Shown here in pieces: positions 56,868 through 64,000 of a stretch of 64,000 nt of DNA. Both the position numbers and the translations under genes were made by a program. How positions within the stretch are numbered: position 1 is the first letter of the stretch; each line of letters begins with the position of its first letter. This DNA comes from Nitrososphaerota archaeon (GTDB lineage: Archaea; Thermoproteota; Nitrososphaeria; Nitrososphaerales; Gagatemarchaeaceae). Under the pieces are notes generated by a model. The model was not told where the DNA came from and did no database searches. It worked only from the letters and a program-made list of their open reading frames with translations. The stretch spans positions 1 through 64,000 of the forward strand of contig JACQFN010000002.1 of assembly GCA_016200045.1 (NCBI GenBank). The letters are read 5' to 3'.

Positions 56868-57866
56868 ATGCTAGACGCTGCACCCGCGGCTTCAGTACTC
56901 AGGCCCCTCCTTGACCAGTACAGAAACGCCCCGGTCGGCCTCTTCGGATGCCACTCTGTCGGCCTGCAAAGGCAGGGGTGCGAGCTCGACGTGCTCGTGA
57001 TAACAGAGGAAACAGAGCGCCCAACTTCGGTCAGGTTCGGAGATACCTACGCCGACATAATGTACTTCCGCGAAGCCGACCTGATGGCTCCGGCGAGCCC
57101 TGAATTCGCCCTTGCGATATCGACCGCCAAGCCTATCCGTGACAATTCGCTGGCGATTTCCACGGCAGCAGCCGCGAGCGCCGCGATGTCTGACGCAAAC
57201 TCCCGAAAGAGCGCCCAGGCCCGGCTCTCCTCAGCCGTGAAGGCTCTGGGGAGGGCCGATGAATCACTTGGAAGGAAGGCAGCGGCGGACGCCGACTTCT
57301 GGCTGCTGCGGGCCTCCTACGACTTCGCCTTCGCCTGGCTGTATTCCGGTGGAACCGTCCCTGCACCGAGCCATATTCTTCGACAGCTGAGGGACAGGTC
57401 CGCAGGGGCTTCGAGCGCGTTCGAGGCCTTTTCGAAGGGTAGCGGCCTGCAGATGGCCTCGAAGTCATCATGCTCGACCAGACTCGAGGGGATATCGCTC
57501 CTGCACGACGCTCTTCGTTCGAGGGAACCTGAGCCCGGGACCAAGGTCTTCCAGTGGTCGGTCGCCCAGCACGACATCCTCAAGGGAAAGGCGGAAGTGC
57601 TGATATCTTCCTCGGACACGGCCGGCTGCTACGCTTTTCTCGGACTCGAAGCCGTAAATGCGCTCGACGCCGCATCTCCCCTCGAACCCGGGAGAGGAAG
57701 CCTTGGGGACAAGGTCCTGCCCATATCGAAGATGACAGGAGGAAAGGAACGGATCCTCGGCGAGCGGCTCGTAGCCGGTCTCGGGCTCGCTCGAAGCAGC
57801 ACATCAATGGAGGGTGCGCTTAGGCCCTTGAAGGACCAGGTAGCAGGTCTAGCCAAGACCATCTGA
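56868..57866 (+). CDS. Nucleotidyltransferase-fold protein with helical C-terminus
   Basis: 332 aa. The N-terminal 60 residues look like a minimal nucleotidyltransferase: VGLFGCHSVGLQRQGCELDV with a GxxS and a downstream Asp, as in GSx...DxD proteins, though the pattern is degenerate. The remainder is helix-rich and Ala/Ser-rich (ISTAAAASAAMSDANSRKSA). Conserved-looking but not assigned. It sits in the tfb - XRE regulator interval and has its own promoter. Confidence 0.6.
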   Translation: MLDAAPAASVLRPLLDQYRNAPVGLFGCHSVGLQRQGCELDVLVITEETERPTSVRFGDTYADIMYFREADLMAPASPEFALAISTAKPIRDNSLAISTAAAASAAMSDANSRKSAQARLSSAVKALGRADESLGRKAAADADFWLLRASYDFAFAWLYSGGTVPAPSHILRQLRDRSAGASSAFEAFSKGSGLQMASKSSCSTRLEGISLLHDALRSREPEPGTKVFQWSVAQHDILKGKAEVLISSSDTAGCYAFLGLEAVNALDAASPLEPGRGSLGDKVLPISKMTGGKERILGERLVAGLGLARSSTSMEGALRPLKDQVAGLAKTI

Positions 57867-57887
57867 ATTTCGAATTGCATCGACAAA

Positions 57888-57897
57888 GGCTTAAAGG
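57888..57897 (+). promoter_or_regulatory. TATA box
   Basis: GGCTTAAAGG, about 31 nt before ATG 57924. Confidence 0.5.
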
Positions 57898-57923
57898 CAA
57901 TTAGTCAAGAGGCGAACATTCTG

Positions 57924-58622
57924 ATGGAATCCGGTTCGGTTGACGCGCTCGAGAAGATTGCCGGAAACATCGTGGCCGGCTCGGACCCCGGCAGGTCGAT
58001 GAAGGCCTGGAGGGAGAAGCTGGGAATCAAGCAAGTGCTGCTCGCCAAGACGCTCAAGATTTCTCCGTCAGTCCTGAGCGACTACGAAAGCGGCAGGAGG
58101 CCGTCTCCGGGCGTCCAGTTCGTCCGCAAGTACGTCGACGCCTTGGTGAGGCTCGACGAGGGGAAGGACAGGGTCGTCTCGAAGCTTGTGTCGAGCGAGA
58201 AAGACGAGGCAATCCTTTCGATAGGGGAGTTCCAGACCCCAGTACCAGCGTCCCGGATCCTGGAGGCGGTGGGAGGGTCTGTACTCATCGGGGACGAGAA
58301 ACCAATCAAGCTTTACGGCTACACGGTGGTCGACAGCATCAAGACCATCTACGCGCTCTCTGGCTACGACTTCTACCGCATCTTTGGCGCAACTACCGAG
58401 AGGGCCCTGATATTCACGAAGGTCGGCATGGGTAGGAGCCCCTTGGTCGCGATCAGGGTTTCTCAGCTGAAACCCAGGGTCGTGGTCATCCACGGACCGA
58501 AGGAGGTGGACCCTCTGGCCGTCGACCTCGCTAGGAGGGAGGGGATCGTCCTGGCCCTTTCCAACGCTCCGGACGAAGAATCGCTCATTTCCGCGCTCAA
58601 CGCGGTTCGTCCGCACTCCTAG
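57924..58622 (+). CDS. XRE/cro-type transcriptional regulator with C-terminal ligand domain
   Basis: 232 aa. Residues 25-75 form a canonical lambda-type HTH: REKLGIKQVLLAKTLKISPS and VLSDYESGRRPSPG. The rest is an alpha/beta domain (VDSIKTIYALSGYDFYRIFG, PRVVVIHGPKEVDPLAVDLA) with a Rossmann-like character. This architecture is widespread in archaea. The target is unknown. Convergent with the glycosyltransferase gene, sharing 4 nt. Confidence 0.83.
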   Translation: MESGSVDALEKIAGNIVAGSDPGRSMKAWREKLGIKQVLLAKTLKISPSVLSDYESGRRPSPGVQFVRKYVDALVRLDEGKDRVVSKLVSSEKDEAILSIGEFQTPVPASRILEAVGGSVLIGDEKPIKLYGYTVVDSIKTIYALSGYDFYRIFGATTERALIFTKVGMGRSPLVAIRVSQLKPRVVVIHGPKEVDPLAVDLARREGIVLALSNAPDEESLISALNAVRPHS

Positions 58623-59674
58623 GACGCAGCGTCCGCGGCTCTCCTCAGGAGGGAGGCTATCAGGTCGGCTGCCTTCGCCCCCCCGTCACCTGTGCGCGGC
58701 TCCGTTCGGGAACCGAGCCGGGCAGATATCAGTTCGCCGATCCTGTCGATGTCGTCGGGACGGGTACCGTTCCCTGCTGCGTTCCTCTCCTGCTCCGCGT
58801 GATGCCTGATGGGTATCGGGACGACCGGAGTGCCGTACCTCTCCGCCTCGTCGATGGTGCTCTTCCCGGCGGTCGAGACCACTACGTCCGCCGCCGCCAC
58901 CAGGTCCTGGTTGTCGAGGACGACTCCGAGGTCGTAGACTCCCTCCCCCGAGACTCTCTCGCCCCGGTTTCCTGTGATGACCAAGTGCGCTTTGTCCGCA
59001 CCTAGGCCCGTGACGGCCGCCACGGTTCGTTCGACGAGATGTCCCCCGACCCCGCTCCCGCTCATGCTCAGGAGGACCATGTTGCCAGAAGCCGGCAGCC
59101 CGTGTCTCTGTAGGACAGCAGTCCTGTCTCCTGCAAGAGGTCTCACCACCGGACCGACGAATCGGATGTTGCCCCGATCTGTTCCCCCTGATGGTACGAT
59201 TAGGATAGACACTTCAGATTGAAGCCTCCGGTACCATCTTAGTATCCGCGCCTCGACCTTCCTCGCCGCCCAGGTTCTCGCGAACCCGAGCTCGAGTTCG
59301 TCCGTTATCATTGTGGTCGGGAGCCCCATTTCCAGTCCGACGGAAATCGTCGAGAACTCCTCGTCCCCTACGACGAGGTCCGGCCGTAACTCTCGGGTCA
59401 GAGCCCTCACCCGTCGCTTCGCCGTCCTGAAGGACAACCATGAGCGGAGATACCACCCCAGGACCCCCCGCATTTCCCCGTCAACGACTTTCGGCGCTGG
59501 GTCTGGGACGAGGTCAACGACCTTGGCACCCGCACTCCTCATGAAATCGGCAGCCTTTCCCCCCGAGACCACCGTGACGTCGAAGCCTCGGTAGACCAGG
59601 AGCCGGGTGATCACAATCGAGCGGGTGGCGTGCCCGAGGCCGATGGGACTGACGCCGTAGACGATTCTGGGCAC
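58619..59674 (-). CDS. Glycosyltransferase, GT-B / MurG-like superfamily
   Basis: I use GTG 59674 (351 aa) since VPRIVYGVSPIGLGHATRSI is the family N-terminus and a TATA box lies 29 nt upstream; the track ORF adds 19 residues. GT-B motifs: SPIGLGHATR (donor/acceptor loop), VVSTAGKSTIDEAERYGTPV and PIPIRHHAEQERNA. The similar archaeal protein of Methanocaldococcus (MJ1255) shares this layout. Such enzymes transfer a nucleotide sugar to a lipid or glycan acceptor, here probably for surface glycan synthesis. Confidence 0.8.
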   Translation of the reverse strand: MPRIVYGVSPIGLGHATRSIVITRLLVYRGFDVTVVSGGKAADFMRSAGAKVVDLVPDPAPKVVDGEMRGVLGWYLRSWLSFRTAKRRVRALTRELRPDLVVGDEEFSTISVGLEMGLPTTMITDELELGFARTWAARKVEARILRWYRRLQSEVSILIVPSGGTDRGNIRFVGPVVRPLAGDRTAVLQRHGLPASGNMVLLSMSGSGVGGHLVERTVAAVTGLGADKAHLVITGNRGERVSGEGVYDLGVVLDNQDLVAAADVVVSTAGKSTIDEAERYGTPVVPIPIRHHAEQERNAAGNGTRPDDIDRIGELISARLGSRTEPRTGDGGAKAADLIASLLRRAADAAS

Positions 59675-59697
59675 GGACCAGGTGCATCGGAGGAGAC

Positions 59698-59708
59698 CGT
59701 ATTTATCG
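59698..59708 (-). promoter_or_regulatory. TATA box of glycosyltransferase
   Basis: Minus-strand CCGATAAATAC, 29 nt before GTG 59674; one of the best TATA/start pairs in the window. Confidence 0.6.
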
Positions 59709-59731
59709 GAGCGAGGGCACCTCTCACTCAA

Positions 59732-59741
59732 GGTTTTTTAC
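59732..59741 (+). promoter_or_regulatory. TATA box of DUF92 gene
   Basis: GGTTTTTTAC, about 31 nt before TTG 59768; back-to-back with the glycosyltransferase promoter. Confidence 0.5.
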
Positions 59742-59767
59742 GGTAGTGCGGACGGCGAGGCAAGACC

Positions 59768-60598
59768 TTGCTCCCCTTCCTTTCCTACTTCGGGGAGTTC
59801 GCCCTTGTCGTCCTGGTGGCACTCGCAGCGGTGCTATTGAAGACGATAGACGGACGTGGTTTCCTCGCCAGCGTCGGTGTAGGTCTGGCCATCATCTTCG
59901 GCGGAGGGCTGAGCTGGTTCGTCCTGGTAGCCGTCTTTTTCATCACGGGGGTCGCGTTCACTCTCTACAGGTACGGGTACAAGAGACATCTAGGAGGCGC
60001 CCAGGAAAAAGGGGGCGCGAGAAACTGGCCGAACATACTCGCGAACGGGGGGCTTCCCAGTCTATTCGCAATCGGCCAGCTCGTGGCGCCCTCCCCCTGG
60101 TTCGTGGCCCTGTTTCTGGGTTCTATATCGGCTGCAGCGGCTGACACCGCGGCGACGGAACTCGGGCTCCTGAGTCGCTCCAAGCCTAGGCTGATCACGA
60201 ACCCTTCCCGGGAGGTGTCTCCGGGGACGTCCGGAGGGGTAACCTCCCTTGGCTTCGGGGGCGCCTTGCTGGCCGCGGGAATAATGGGAAGCATGGCCTT
60301 CCTGCTTGGGATCGCCGAGATGCAAGGGAGAGGCCTCTTCGGTTTCGCCACTGTCATGGCAGGATGCCTGGGAGCGGGGTTGGGGGGTGCGCTGGTCGAC
60401 AGCCTGATAGGCGCCGTGGTGCAGAGGAAGGGCTACTGCCCGGCGTGCCTGAAACCGACGGAAGCGACCAGGCATTGCGGCGAGAAGACCAGAGTGGTCG
60501 GAGGGACCTTCTTCATAGAAAACAACACTGTGAACGTGGTGGCCACATTCGTCGGAGGGCTCGCGTGTCTTTCTGTGTTCGTCCTTGGCTCTTCCTAG
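59768..60598 (+). CDS. DUF92 membrane protein (VTE6 / prenyl-phosphate kinase-like)
   Basis: 276 aa with about six helices. DUF92 signatures: AAADTAATELGLLSRSKPRL, SPGTSGGVTSLGFGGALLAA and CLGAGLGGALVDSLIG; a Cys-rich loop (KGYCPACLKPTEATRHCGEK) is an extra and could bind metal. The plant homologue VTE6 is a phytyl-phosphate kinase; archaeal members are thought to act on isoprenoid phosphates. Convergent with glycyl-tRNA synthetase, sharing CTAG. Confidence 0.85.
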   Translation: MLPFLSYFGEFALVVLVALAAVLLKTIDGRGFLASVGVGLAIIFGGGLSWFVLVAVFFITGVAFTLYRYGYKRHLGGAQEKGGARNWPNILANGGLPSLFAIGQLVAPSPWFVALFLGSISAAAADTAATELGLLSRSKPRLITNPSREVSPGTSGGVTSLGFGGALLAAGIMGSMAFLLGIAEMQGRGLFGFATVMAGCLGAGLGGALVDSLIGAVVQRKGYCPACLKPTEATRHCGEKTRVVGGTFFIENNTVNVVATFVGGLACLSVFVLGSS

Positions 60599-62064
60599 CC
60601 CTCTAGGAGGAGCCTGGGAAAGGAAATGGCGCCTGCGATGACCCCTCTCAGGTCTGATATCTGGACCCGCTCCTGTCCACTCGTGTCTCTGCTCCTGAGC
60701 GTCACGCTGTTGTCCTTCAGGGAGTCGTAGTCGACGGTGATGCAGACTGGGACCCCAGCCTCGTCTGCCCTCGCGTACCTCCTCCCGATCGACCCGGAAT
60801 CATCGTAGAACGAGTCGAAGTCCTCCTTGAGCGACCGCTCAATCTTCTCAGCCAGCTCTGGCAGCCCGTCCTTGTTGACAAGAGGGAAGACTCCTGTCGT
60901 CCGCGGGGCGAGATAGGGTTTCAGGCGCAAAGTCCTCCTTTCGCCGTCGACCGCCATCGAAGTTTCCAGCAGCGCGTAGAGGCTCCTGTCGACCCCGAGG
61001 GAAAGCTCGAAGATGTGAGGGACCACCTTCTCTCCTTCGTCGTCCACTGAGAAGTCTGTTCCGCTGATCCGGGAGTGCCTTGAGAGGTCGTAGTCTCCCC
61101 TGTAGTTGCAGGCGACCAGCTCGACCCATCCCACCGAGAGCTCCACTTCGAGGTCGAAGGCTCCGAGAGAATAGAACGCGCGGTCCTCCTCGGCGAGCAT
61201 CCTAAACCTCACTCTGTCCGGGGGGAGGCCGGCCCTCGCATAGAACGAATTGACTAGCGCGAGGTAGTATCCCACAAGCGCGTTCGGGACTAGTCCCTGC
61301 TCGACTGCCCCCACCACGGTAGCGGTGGTCTTCTTCCCGTCAGGCGCGACAAAGTTCAGCACGACTTCCTCCGCCCTTTCGAATCTCTTTCCGTCAATCT
61401 TCTTGGGGTTGAAGAAGACCTCCACTTCTGCCTGGTTCAGCTCCCGAAGCCTGAGGAGGCCCTGTCTAGGGGCGATTTCGTTCCGGAAGCTTTTCCCCAC
61501 CTGGGCGACCCCTATCGGCAGCTTCACCCTCTGAGTCTTGAACAGCAGAGGAAAGTCCACGAATATGCTCTGACAGGTCTCCGGCCTCAGGTACGCCTCC
61601 TCCTGCTGCGGCCCAACTCCGACCCGAAACATCATGTTGAACCTCCCGGTCCCGGACAGCTTCGACCCGCACTTCGTGCACTTCACTCCTTCTTTCTGCA
61701 TCAGTTCGTCGTATTCTCCGTCTGTGAGCTTTTCAGGGACGGGCCGCTTCGATTTTTCTTCGATCAGTTTGTCTGGCCTGAACACCGATCCGCAATTGCC
61801 GCATTTGACAAAAGGGTCTGTGAATCCCGAAAGGTGGCCGGATGCCTCGAAGACTCCTTTGGGGAGGATCTGGGCGCCGTCGATCTCAAGCATCCCGTCT
61901 CTCTTCACGACCTCTCTCCGCCAGAGCTCGACGAACTTGTTCCTCATCGACACGCCAAGGGGACCGTATTCCCAGAACCCAGCGGGAGAGTTGGGATAGC
62001 TCTCGGCCGACTTGAAGAAGAACCCCCTCTGCTGGGCGAGCCTCATCGCGTCTTCGAATTTCAT
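60595..62064 (-). CDS. glyS: Glycyl-tRNA synthetase (eukaryote/archaeal type)
   Basis: 489 aa. Class II motifs: motif 2 SFRNEIAPRQGLLRLRELNQ and motif 3 LSLGVDRSLYALLETSM; N-terminal FFFKSAESYPNSPAGFWEYG and GHLSGFTDPFVKC zinc-like region; C-terminal anticodon domain (FPLVNKDGLPELAEKIERSL). Charges tRNA-Gly. Its TATA box (GCATTTATGG) lies 31 nt upstream. Length and layout normal for the archaeal enzyme. Confidence 0.94.
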   Translation of the reverse strand: MKFEDAMRLAQQRGFFFKSAESYPNSPAGFWEYGPLGVSMRNKFVELWRREVVKRDGMLEIDGAQILPKGVFEASGHLSGFTDPFVKCGNCGSVFRPDKLIEEKSKRPVPEKLTDGEYDELMQKEGVKCTKCGSKLSGTGRFNMMFRVGVGPQQEEAYLRPETCQSIFVDFPLLFKTQRVKLPIGVAQVGKSFRNEIAPRQGLLRLRELNQAEVEVFFNPKKIDGKRFERAEEVVLNFVAPDGKKTTATVVGAVEQGLVPNALVGYYLALVNSFYARAGLPPDRVRFRMLAEEDRAFYSLGAFDLEVELSVGWVELVACNYRGDYDLSRHSRISGTDFSVDDEGEKVVPHIFELSLGVDRSLYALLETSMAVDGERRTLRLKPYLAPRTTGVFPLVNKDGLPELAEKIERSLKEDFDSFYDDSGSIGRRYARADEAGVPVCITVDYDSLKDNSVTLRSRDTSGQERVQISDLRGVIAGAISFPRLLLEG

Positions 62065-62090
62065 GTGCGCTTGCGAGCCCCGTCACTCGG

Positions 62091-62100
62091 CCATAAATGC
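62091..62100 (-). promoter_or_regulatory. TATA box of glyS
   Basis: Minus-strand GCATTTATGG, about 31 nt before ATG 62064. Confidence 0.55.
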
Positions 62101-62103
62101 TGT

Positions 62104-62214
62104 TTGAGGAGCCAAACGGCCGCCTACAGAGCGTCGGAGCAGCGAAGCTTCAAGTACGAACCCGAGGTCGAGTGCCGGTTTTGCGTCTATAGGCACGAAC
62201 CGTCGTCCCCTTAG
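62104..62214 (+). CDS. Possible 36-aa CxxC protein
   Basis: TTG 62104 to TAG 62212-62214 encodes MRSQTAAYRASEQRSFKYEP and EVECRFCVYRHEPSSP, with one CxxC. No promoter of its own was found and the CxxC alone is weak evidence. The stop overlaps the antiporter stop by 3 nt. Confidence 0.35.
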   Translation: MRSQTAAYRASEQRSFKYEPEVECRFCVYRHEPSSP

Positions 62215-63455
62215 CCTGTGACTTCGTCCTGATTCTCGCTCCCTGTTTCAGTCTTTGCCGCACCTCTCGGTGGCGCGGGCTCTGGGACCAGCGAGAACGC
62301 CCTCCACCCTGCCTTGACCACGAAAGCGGACAGGAAGGTCGTTATCAGCGTGACCACCCCTATCAGGGGAAGGAGGGCAGTGCTGGCCGGTTGCACGTCT
62401 GCTCCCCCCTTTGCCACGACAAGACCCACCTCACCGCCGGAGGCGGACAGTCCGAACGCAGTCCGCAGCGAGACCGAGCTTCCGTATTTCACGGCCCTGG
62501 CCGAGCTGAGCACTGTGAATAGCTTCATCGAAATCGAGATCAGCGAAAGAATCACGGCAGGGATGATGAAGACCGGGATCAGGGTCACGTCCATCAGCGC
62601 ACCCATGGATACGAAGAAGAGGGCCGCGAACATGTCCCTGAGAGGGGTCGCAAGAATCTTGAGGGTCTCGTGGTAGCTGGACCTGGCCACGAGGACCCCC
62701 GCGAGGAAGGCGCCGGTTGCGACCGAGATGCCGATCACAGTGGCGACTATCGACAGGCCGAACGCGATCGCCAGCATGACGAGGATCAGGAGCTCGTCGT
62801 TCCGGTAGTCGCCGACCAGGTTGATCGCCCGCGGAACAACCCTCGAGCCAAGGACGAGAGTCCCGATTATGAAGAAGAGGGCCAATCCAAGCGACCAGGC
62901 CAAGTCGAAAGGCTCCAGGGTCCCGACCGAGACGACGGACTGCAGTATGGCAAGGAACGACAGCACAATGACGTCTTCCACTATCGACACGGAAATGATC
63001 AGGGCGGAAGCTTCATGGTCGATGAGCTCCATCTCACTGAGAAACTTCGAGGCGACGACCGTGCTCGTCACCGTGATGGCGAGCGCTATGAACAGGCTGT
63101 CGAACAAGGTGAAACTGAGGAACGTCGTCACCGCCAGCGCCACTACAAAGGTCCCGGCCACCTTGAACGACGCCATCGTGAGGACCTTGCGGAGGGTTCC
63201 CTCCAGCCGGTCGGCAGGAAACTCGAGCCCCACGACGAAGAGGAGCATCGCCACTCCGACCTGGGCCAGAGAATTGACGACCGGCAAGTCCAGGATGATG
63301 GCGCCCGGCCAAGTGCTCGGGCCTAGTATTATTCCAGCGAGGAGGTAGCCTATTATCAGCGGTTGCTTCAGCTTGTGGAACAGGATTGCCATCAGGCCTG
63401 AGACGATCATGATCACGGCCAGGTCCTGGATCAGCTGGTAGGCCTGAATCGCCAA
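62211..63455 (-). CDS. CPA2-family cation/proton antiporter (Kef-type)
   Basis: 414 aa from TTG 63455 with a TATA-like GAATTATAATC about 26 nt upstream. Twelve or so helices with the CPA2 hallmarks: HKLKQPLIIGYLLAGIILGP, LAQVGVAMLLFVVGLEFPAD, and VATVIGISVATGAFLAGVLV. No C-terminal NAD-binding (TrkA-N) domain, so it is a short CPA2 antiporter such as NapA/KefB type. It exchanges Na+ or K+ for protons. Convergent with the 36-aa ORF. Confidence 0.87.
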   Translation of the reverse strand: MAIQAYQLIQDLAVIMIVSGLMAILFHKLKQPLIIGYLLAGIILGPSTWPGAIILDLPVVNSLAQVGVAMLLFVVGLEFPADRLEGTLRKVLTMASFKVAGTFVVALAVTTFLSFTLFDSLFIALAITVTSTVVASKFLSEMELIDHEASALIISVSIVEDVIVLSFLAILQSVVSVGTLEPFDLAWSLGLALFFIIGTLVLGSRVVPRAINLVGDYRNDELLILVMLAIAFGLSIVATVIGISVATGAFLAGVLVARSSYHETLKILATPLRDMFAALFFVSMGALMDVTLIPVFIIPAVILSLISISMKLFTVLSSARAVKYGSSVSLRTAFGLSASGGEVGLVVAKGGADVQPASTALLPLIGVVTLITTFLSAFVVKAGWRAFSLVPEPAPPRGAAKTETGSENQDEVTG

Positions 63456-63475
63456 CGGGAAGGTAGCGAAATGCG

Positions 63476-63486
63476 TGATTATAATT
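63476..63486 (-). promoter_or_regulatory. TATA box of antiporter gene
   Basis: Minus-strand GAATTATAATC, about 26 nt before TTG 63455. Confidence 0.5.
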
Positions 63487-63521
63487 CATCCGCGCAAGCC
63501 GGTTTCCCGTCGGGCTTGGGG

Positions 63522-63911
63522 TTACCTGTCTACGACGAACTTGTACCCGTAGATTATCTGCCCTGACTCTCCGTCCACCTTCATCCTCCTTACCGTCGCC
63601 TTTACCCTTGCGCCGGTCTTCACCGATTCGTCCGGGGAATCGACGACCTGGCTCAGCACCCGGGCGCCGTTCTTCAGCTCGACGACCGCAAGGTAGAACG
63701 GGGCCTGCGCCTCAAAGCCCGGGAGGGGTTCGTGCAGTCGAGTGTATGTGACGATCTTGCCGCTCTTGGGCATCTCCTTGTCAACTATCTTCTCCGACCC
63801 GCATCCCCTGCACCTGTATACGGGAGGGAAGAACTCGTCACCGCAGTTCTGACACCTGCTCCCTATCAGCCTGTAGTATCTGTCGCGGTTCCTCCAGTAC
63901 TCTATTGCCAA
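63522..63911 (-). CDS. DUF35 OB-fold zinc-ribbon protein (thiolase-associated)
   Basis: 129 aa from TTG 63911, immediately after the thiolase stop. N-terminal rubredoxin-like zinc ribbon (SRCQNCGDEFFPPVYRCRGC) and a C-terminal OB fold (GKIVTYTRLHEPLPGFEAQA, FYLAVVELKNGARVLSQVVD). In archaea such proteins join thiolase and HMG-CoA synthase in a channelling complex that starts the mevalonate pathway. The direct coupling to the thiolase gene supports that. Confidence 0.88.
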   Translation of the reverse strand: MAIEYWRNRDRYYRLIGSRCQNCGDEFFPPVYRCRGCGSEKIVDKEMPKSGKIVTYTRLHEPLPGFEAQAPFYLAVVELKNGARVLSQVVDSPDESVKTGARVKATVRRMKVDGESGQIIYGYKFVVDR

Positions 63912-64000
63912 CTATGACGCCCTCCCCAGGACCTGAATTGCGCTCGTCGTGTCCACCCCTCCCACGTTCTGGGTGACTGCATACTCTACCCCCTCCACCT
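63912..64000 (-). CDS. Thiolase (acetyl-CoA acetyltransferase), C-terminal end only
   Basis: Runs in from the right edge. The last 28 codons read VEYAVTQNVGGVDTTSAIQV and LGRAS, matching the thiolase C-terminus (AVTQNxGG). The stop TAG 63912-63914 is followed without a gap by the TTG of the DUF35 gene. The bulk of the gene is outside the window. Confidence 0.75.
   Translation of the reverse strand, partial: VEGVEYAVTQNVGGVDTTSAIQVLGRAS

Overview
The window is archaeal chromosome. Direct markers are a TFB gene with an N-terminal zinc ribbon, a type II (archaeal) glyceraldehyde-3-phosphate dehydrogenase next to phosphoglycerate kinase, prepilins with class III signal peptides, a thiolase/DUF35 pair, and TATA boxes lying about 25-35 nt upstream of many ATG, GTG or TTG starts, a layout that implies mostly leaderless mRNAs. 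The DNA is GC-rich. HTH_45-type winged helices, V4R proteins, a membrane cupredoxin and a His-rich surface protein of a kind I associate with Thaumarchaeota suggest a mesophilic Nitrososphaeria-like member of the Thermoproteota. That placement is inference. No ammonia oxidation genes, rRNA, tRNA or CRISPR array were found.

Region 1 (1-21.1 kb) is a cell-surface region. Two type IV pilus-like loci have matching content. Locus A (minus strand, 3731 to the left edge) has three prepilin-like genes followed by a GspE/FlaI-type ATPase that the ORF track missed because it runs off the window. Locus B (plus strand, 10.6-19.0 kb) has a prepilin, a 1399-aa prepilin-like protein carrying eight Ig-like repeats, an ATPase and a TadC/FlaJ-type membrane protein. 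Between and beside them lie a GT39-type protein mannosyltransferase, Thr-rich mucin-like proteins, an 815-aa repeat adhesin with a C-terminal anchor, two paralogous membrane-anchored methyltransferases, and two stand-alone prepilins separated by a strong hairpin. I read this as a surface-filament and adhesin system whose Thr/Ser-rich stalks are O-glycosylated.

Region 2 (21.1-26.3 kb) holds small conserved archaeal genes: a V4R sensor, a DUF5658-like membrane protein, a winged helix regulator, a 59-aa membrane protein missed by the track, a nuclease-fold-like membrane protein and an ACT-V4R protein.

Region 3 (26.3-33.0 kb) is accessory and decaying. It contains a duplicated AN1 zinc-finger fragment flanking a VapBC module, an AN1-M50 protease, an IS6-like transposase relic, a helically phased cluster of ten CGGGAAA/TTTCCCG heptamers, a TFB C-terminal relic, a Doc toxin, and frameshifted zinc-finger, VapC and antitoxin genes.

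Region 4 (33.3-64 kb) is mostly housekeeping and metabolic: membrane proteins, PAP2 phosphatase, pgk-gap, a serine hydroxymethyltransferase-like enzyme, a frameshifted V4R gene, the ETF beta / ETF alpha / FixC-FixX operon, malate dehydrogenase, DRG GTPase, a copper-protein locus, a sugar/polyol dehydrogenase and LsrF-like aldolase, several tiny zinc-ribbon proteins, a CPBP protease, dCTP deaminase, TFB, a glycosyltransferase, DUF92, glycyl-tRNA synthetase, a CPA2 antiporter and a DUF35/thiolase pair at the right edge. Together the ETF module, thiolase and gluconeogenic enzymes point to an organism that oxidises organic acids or acyl-CoAs.
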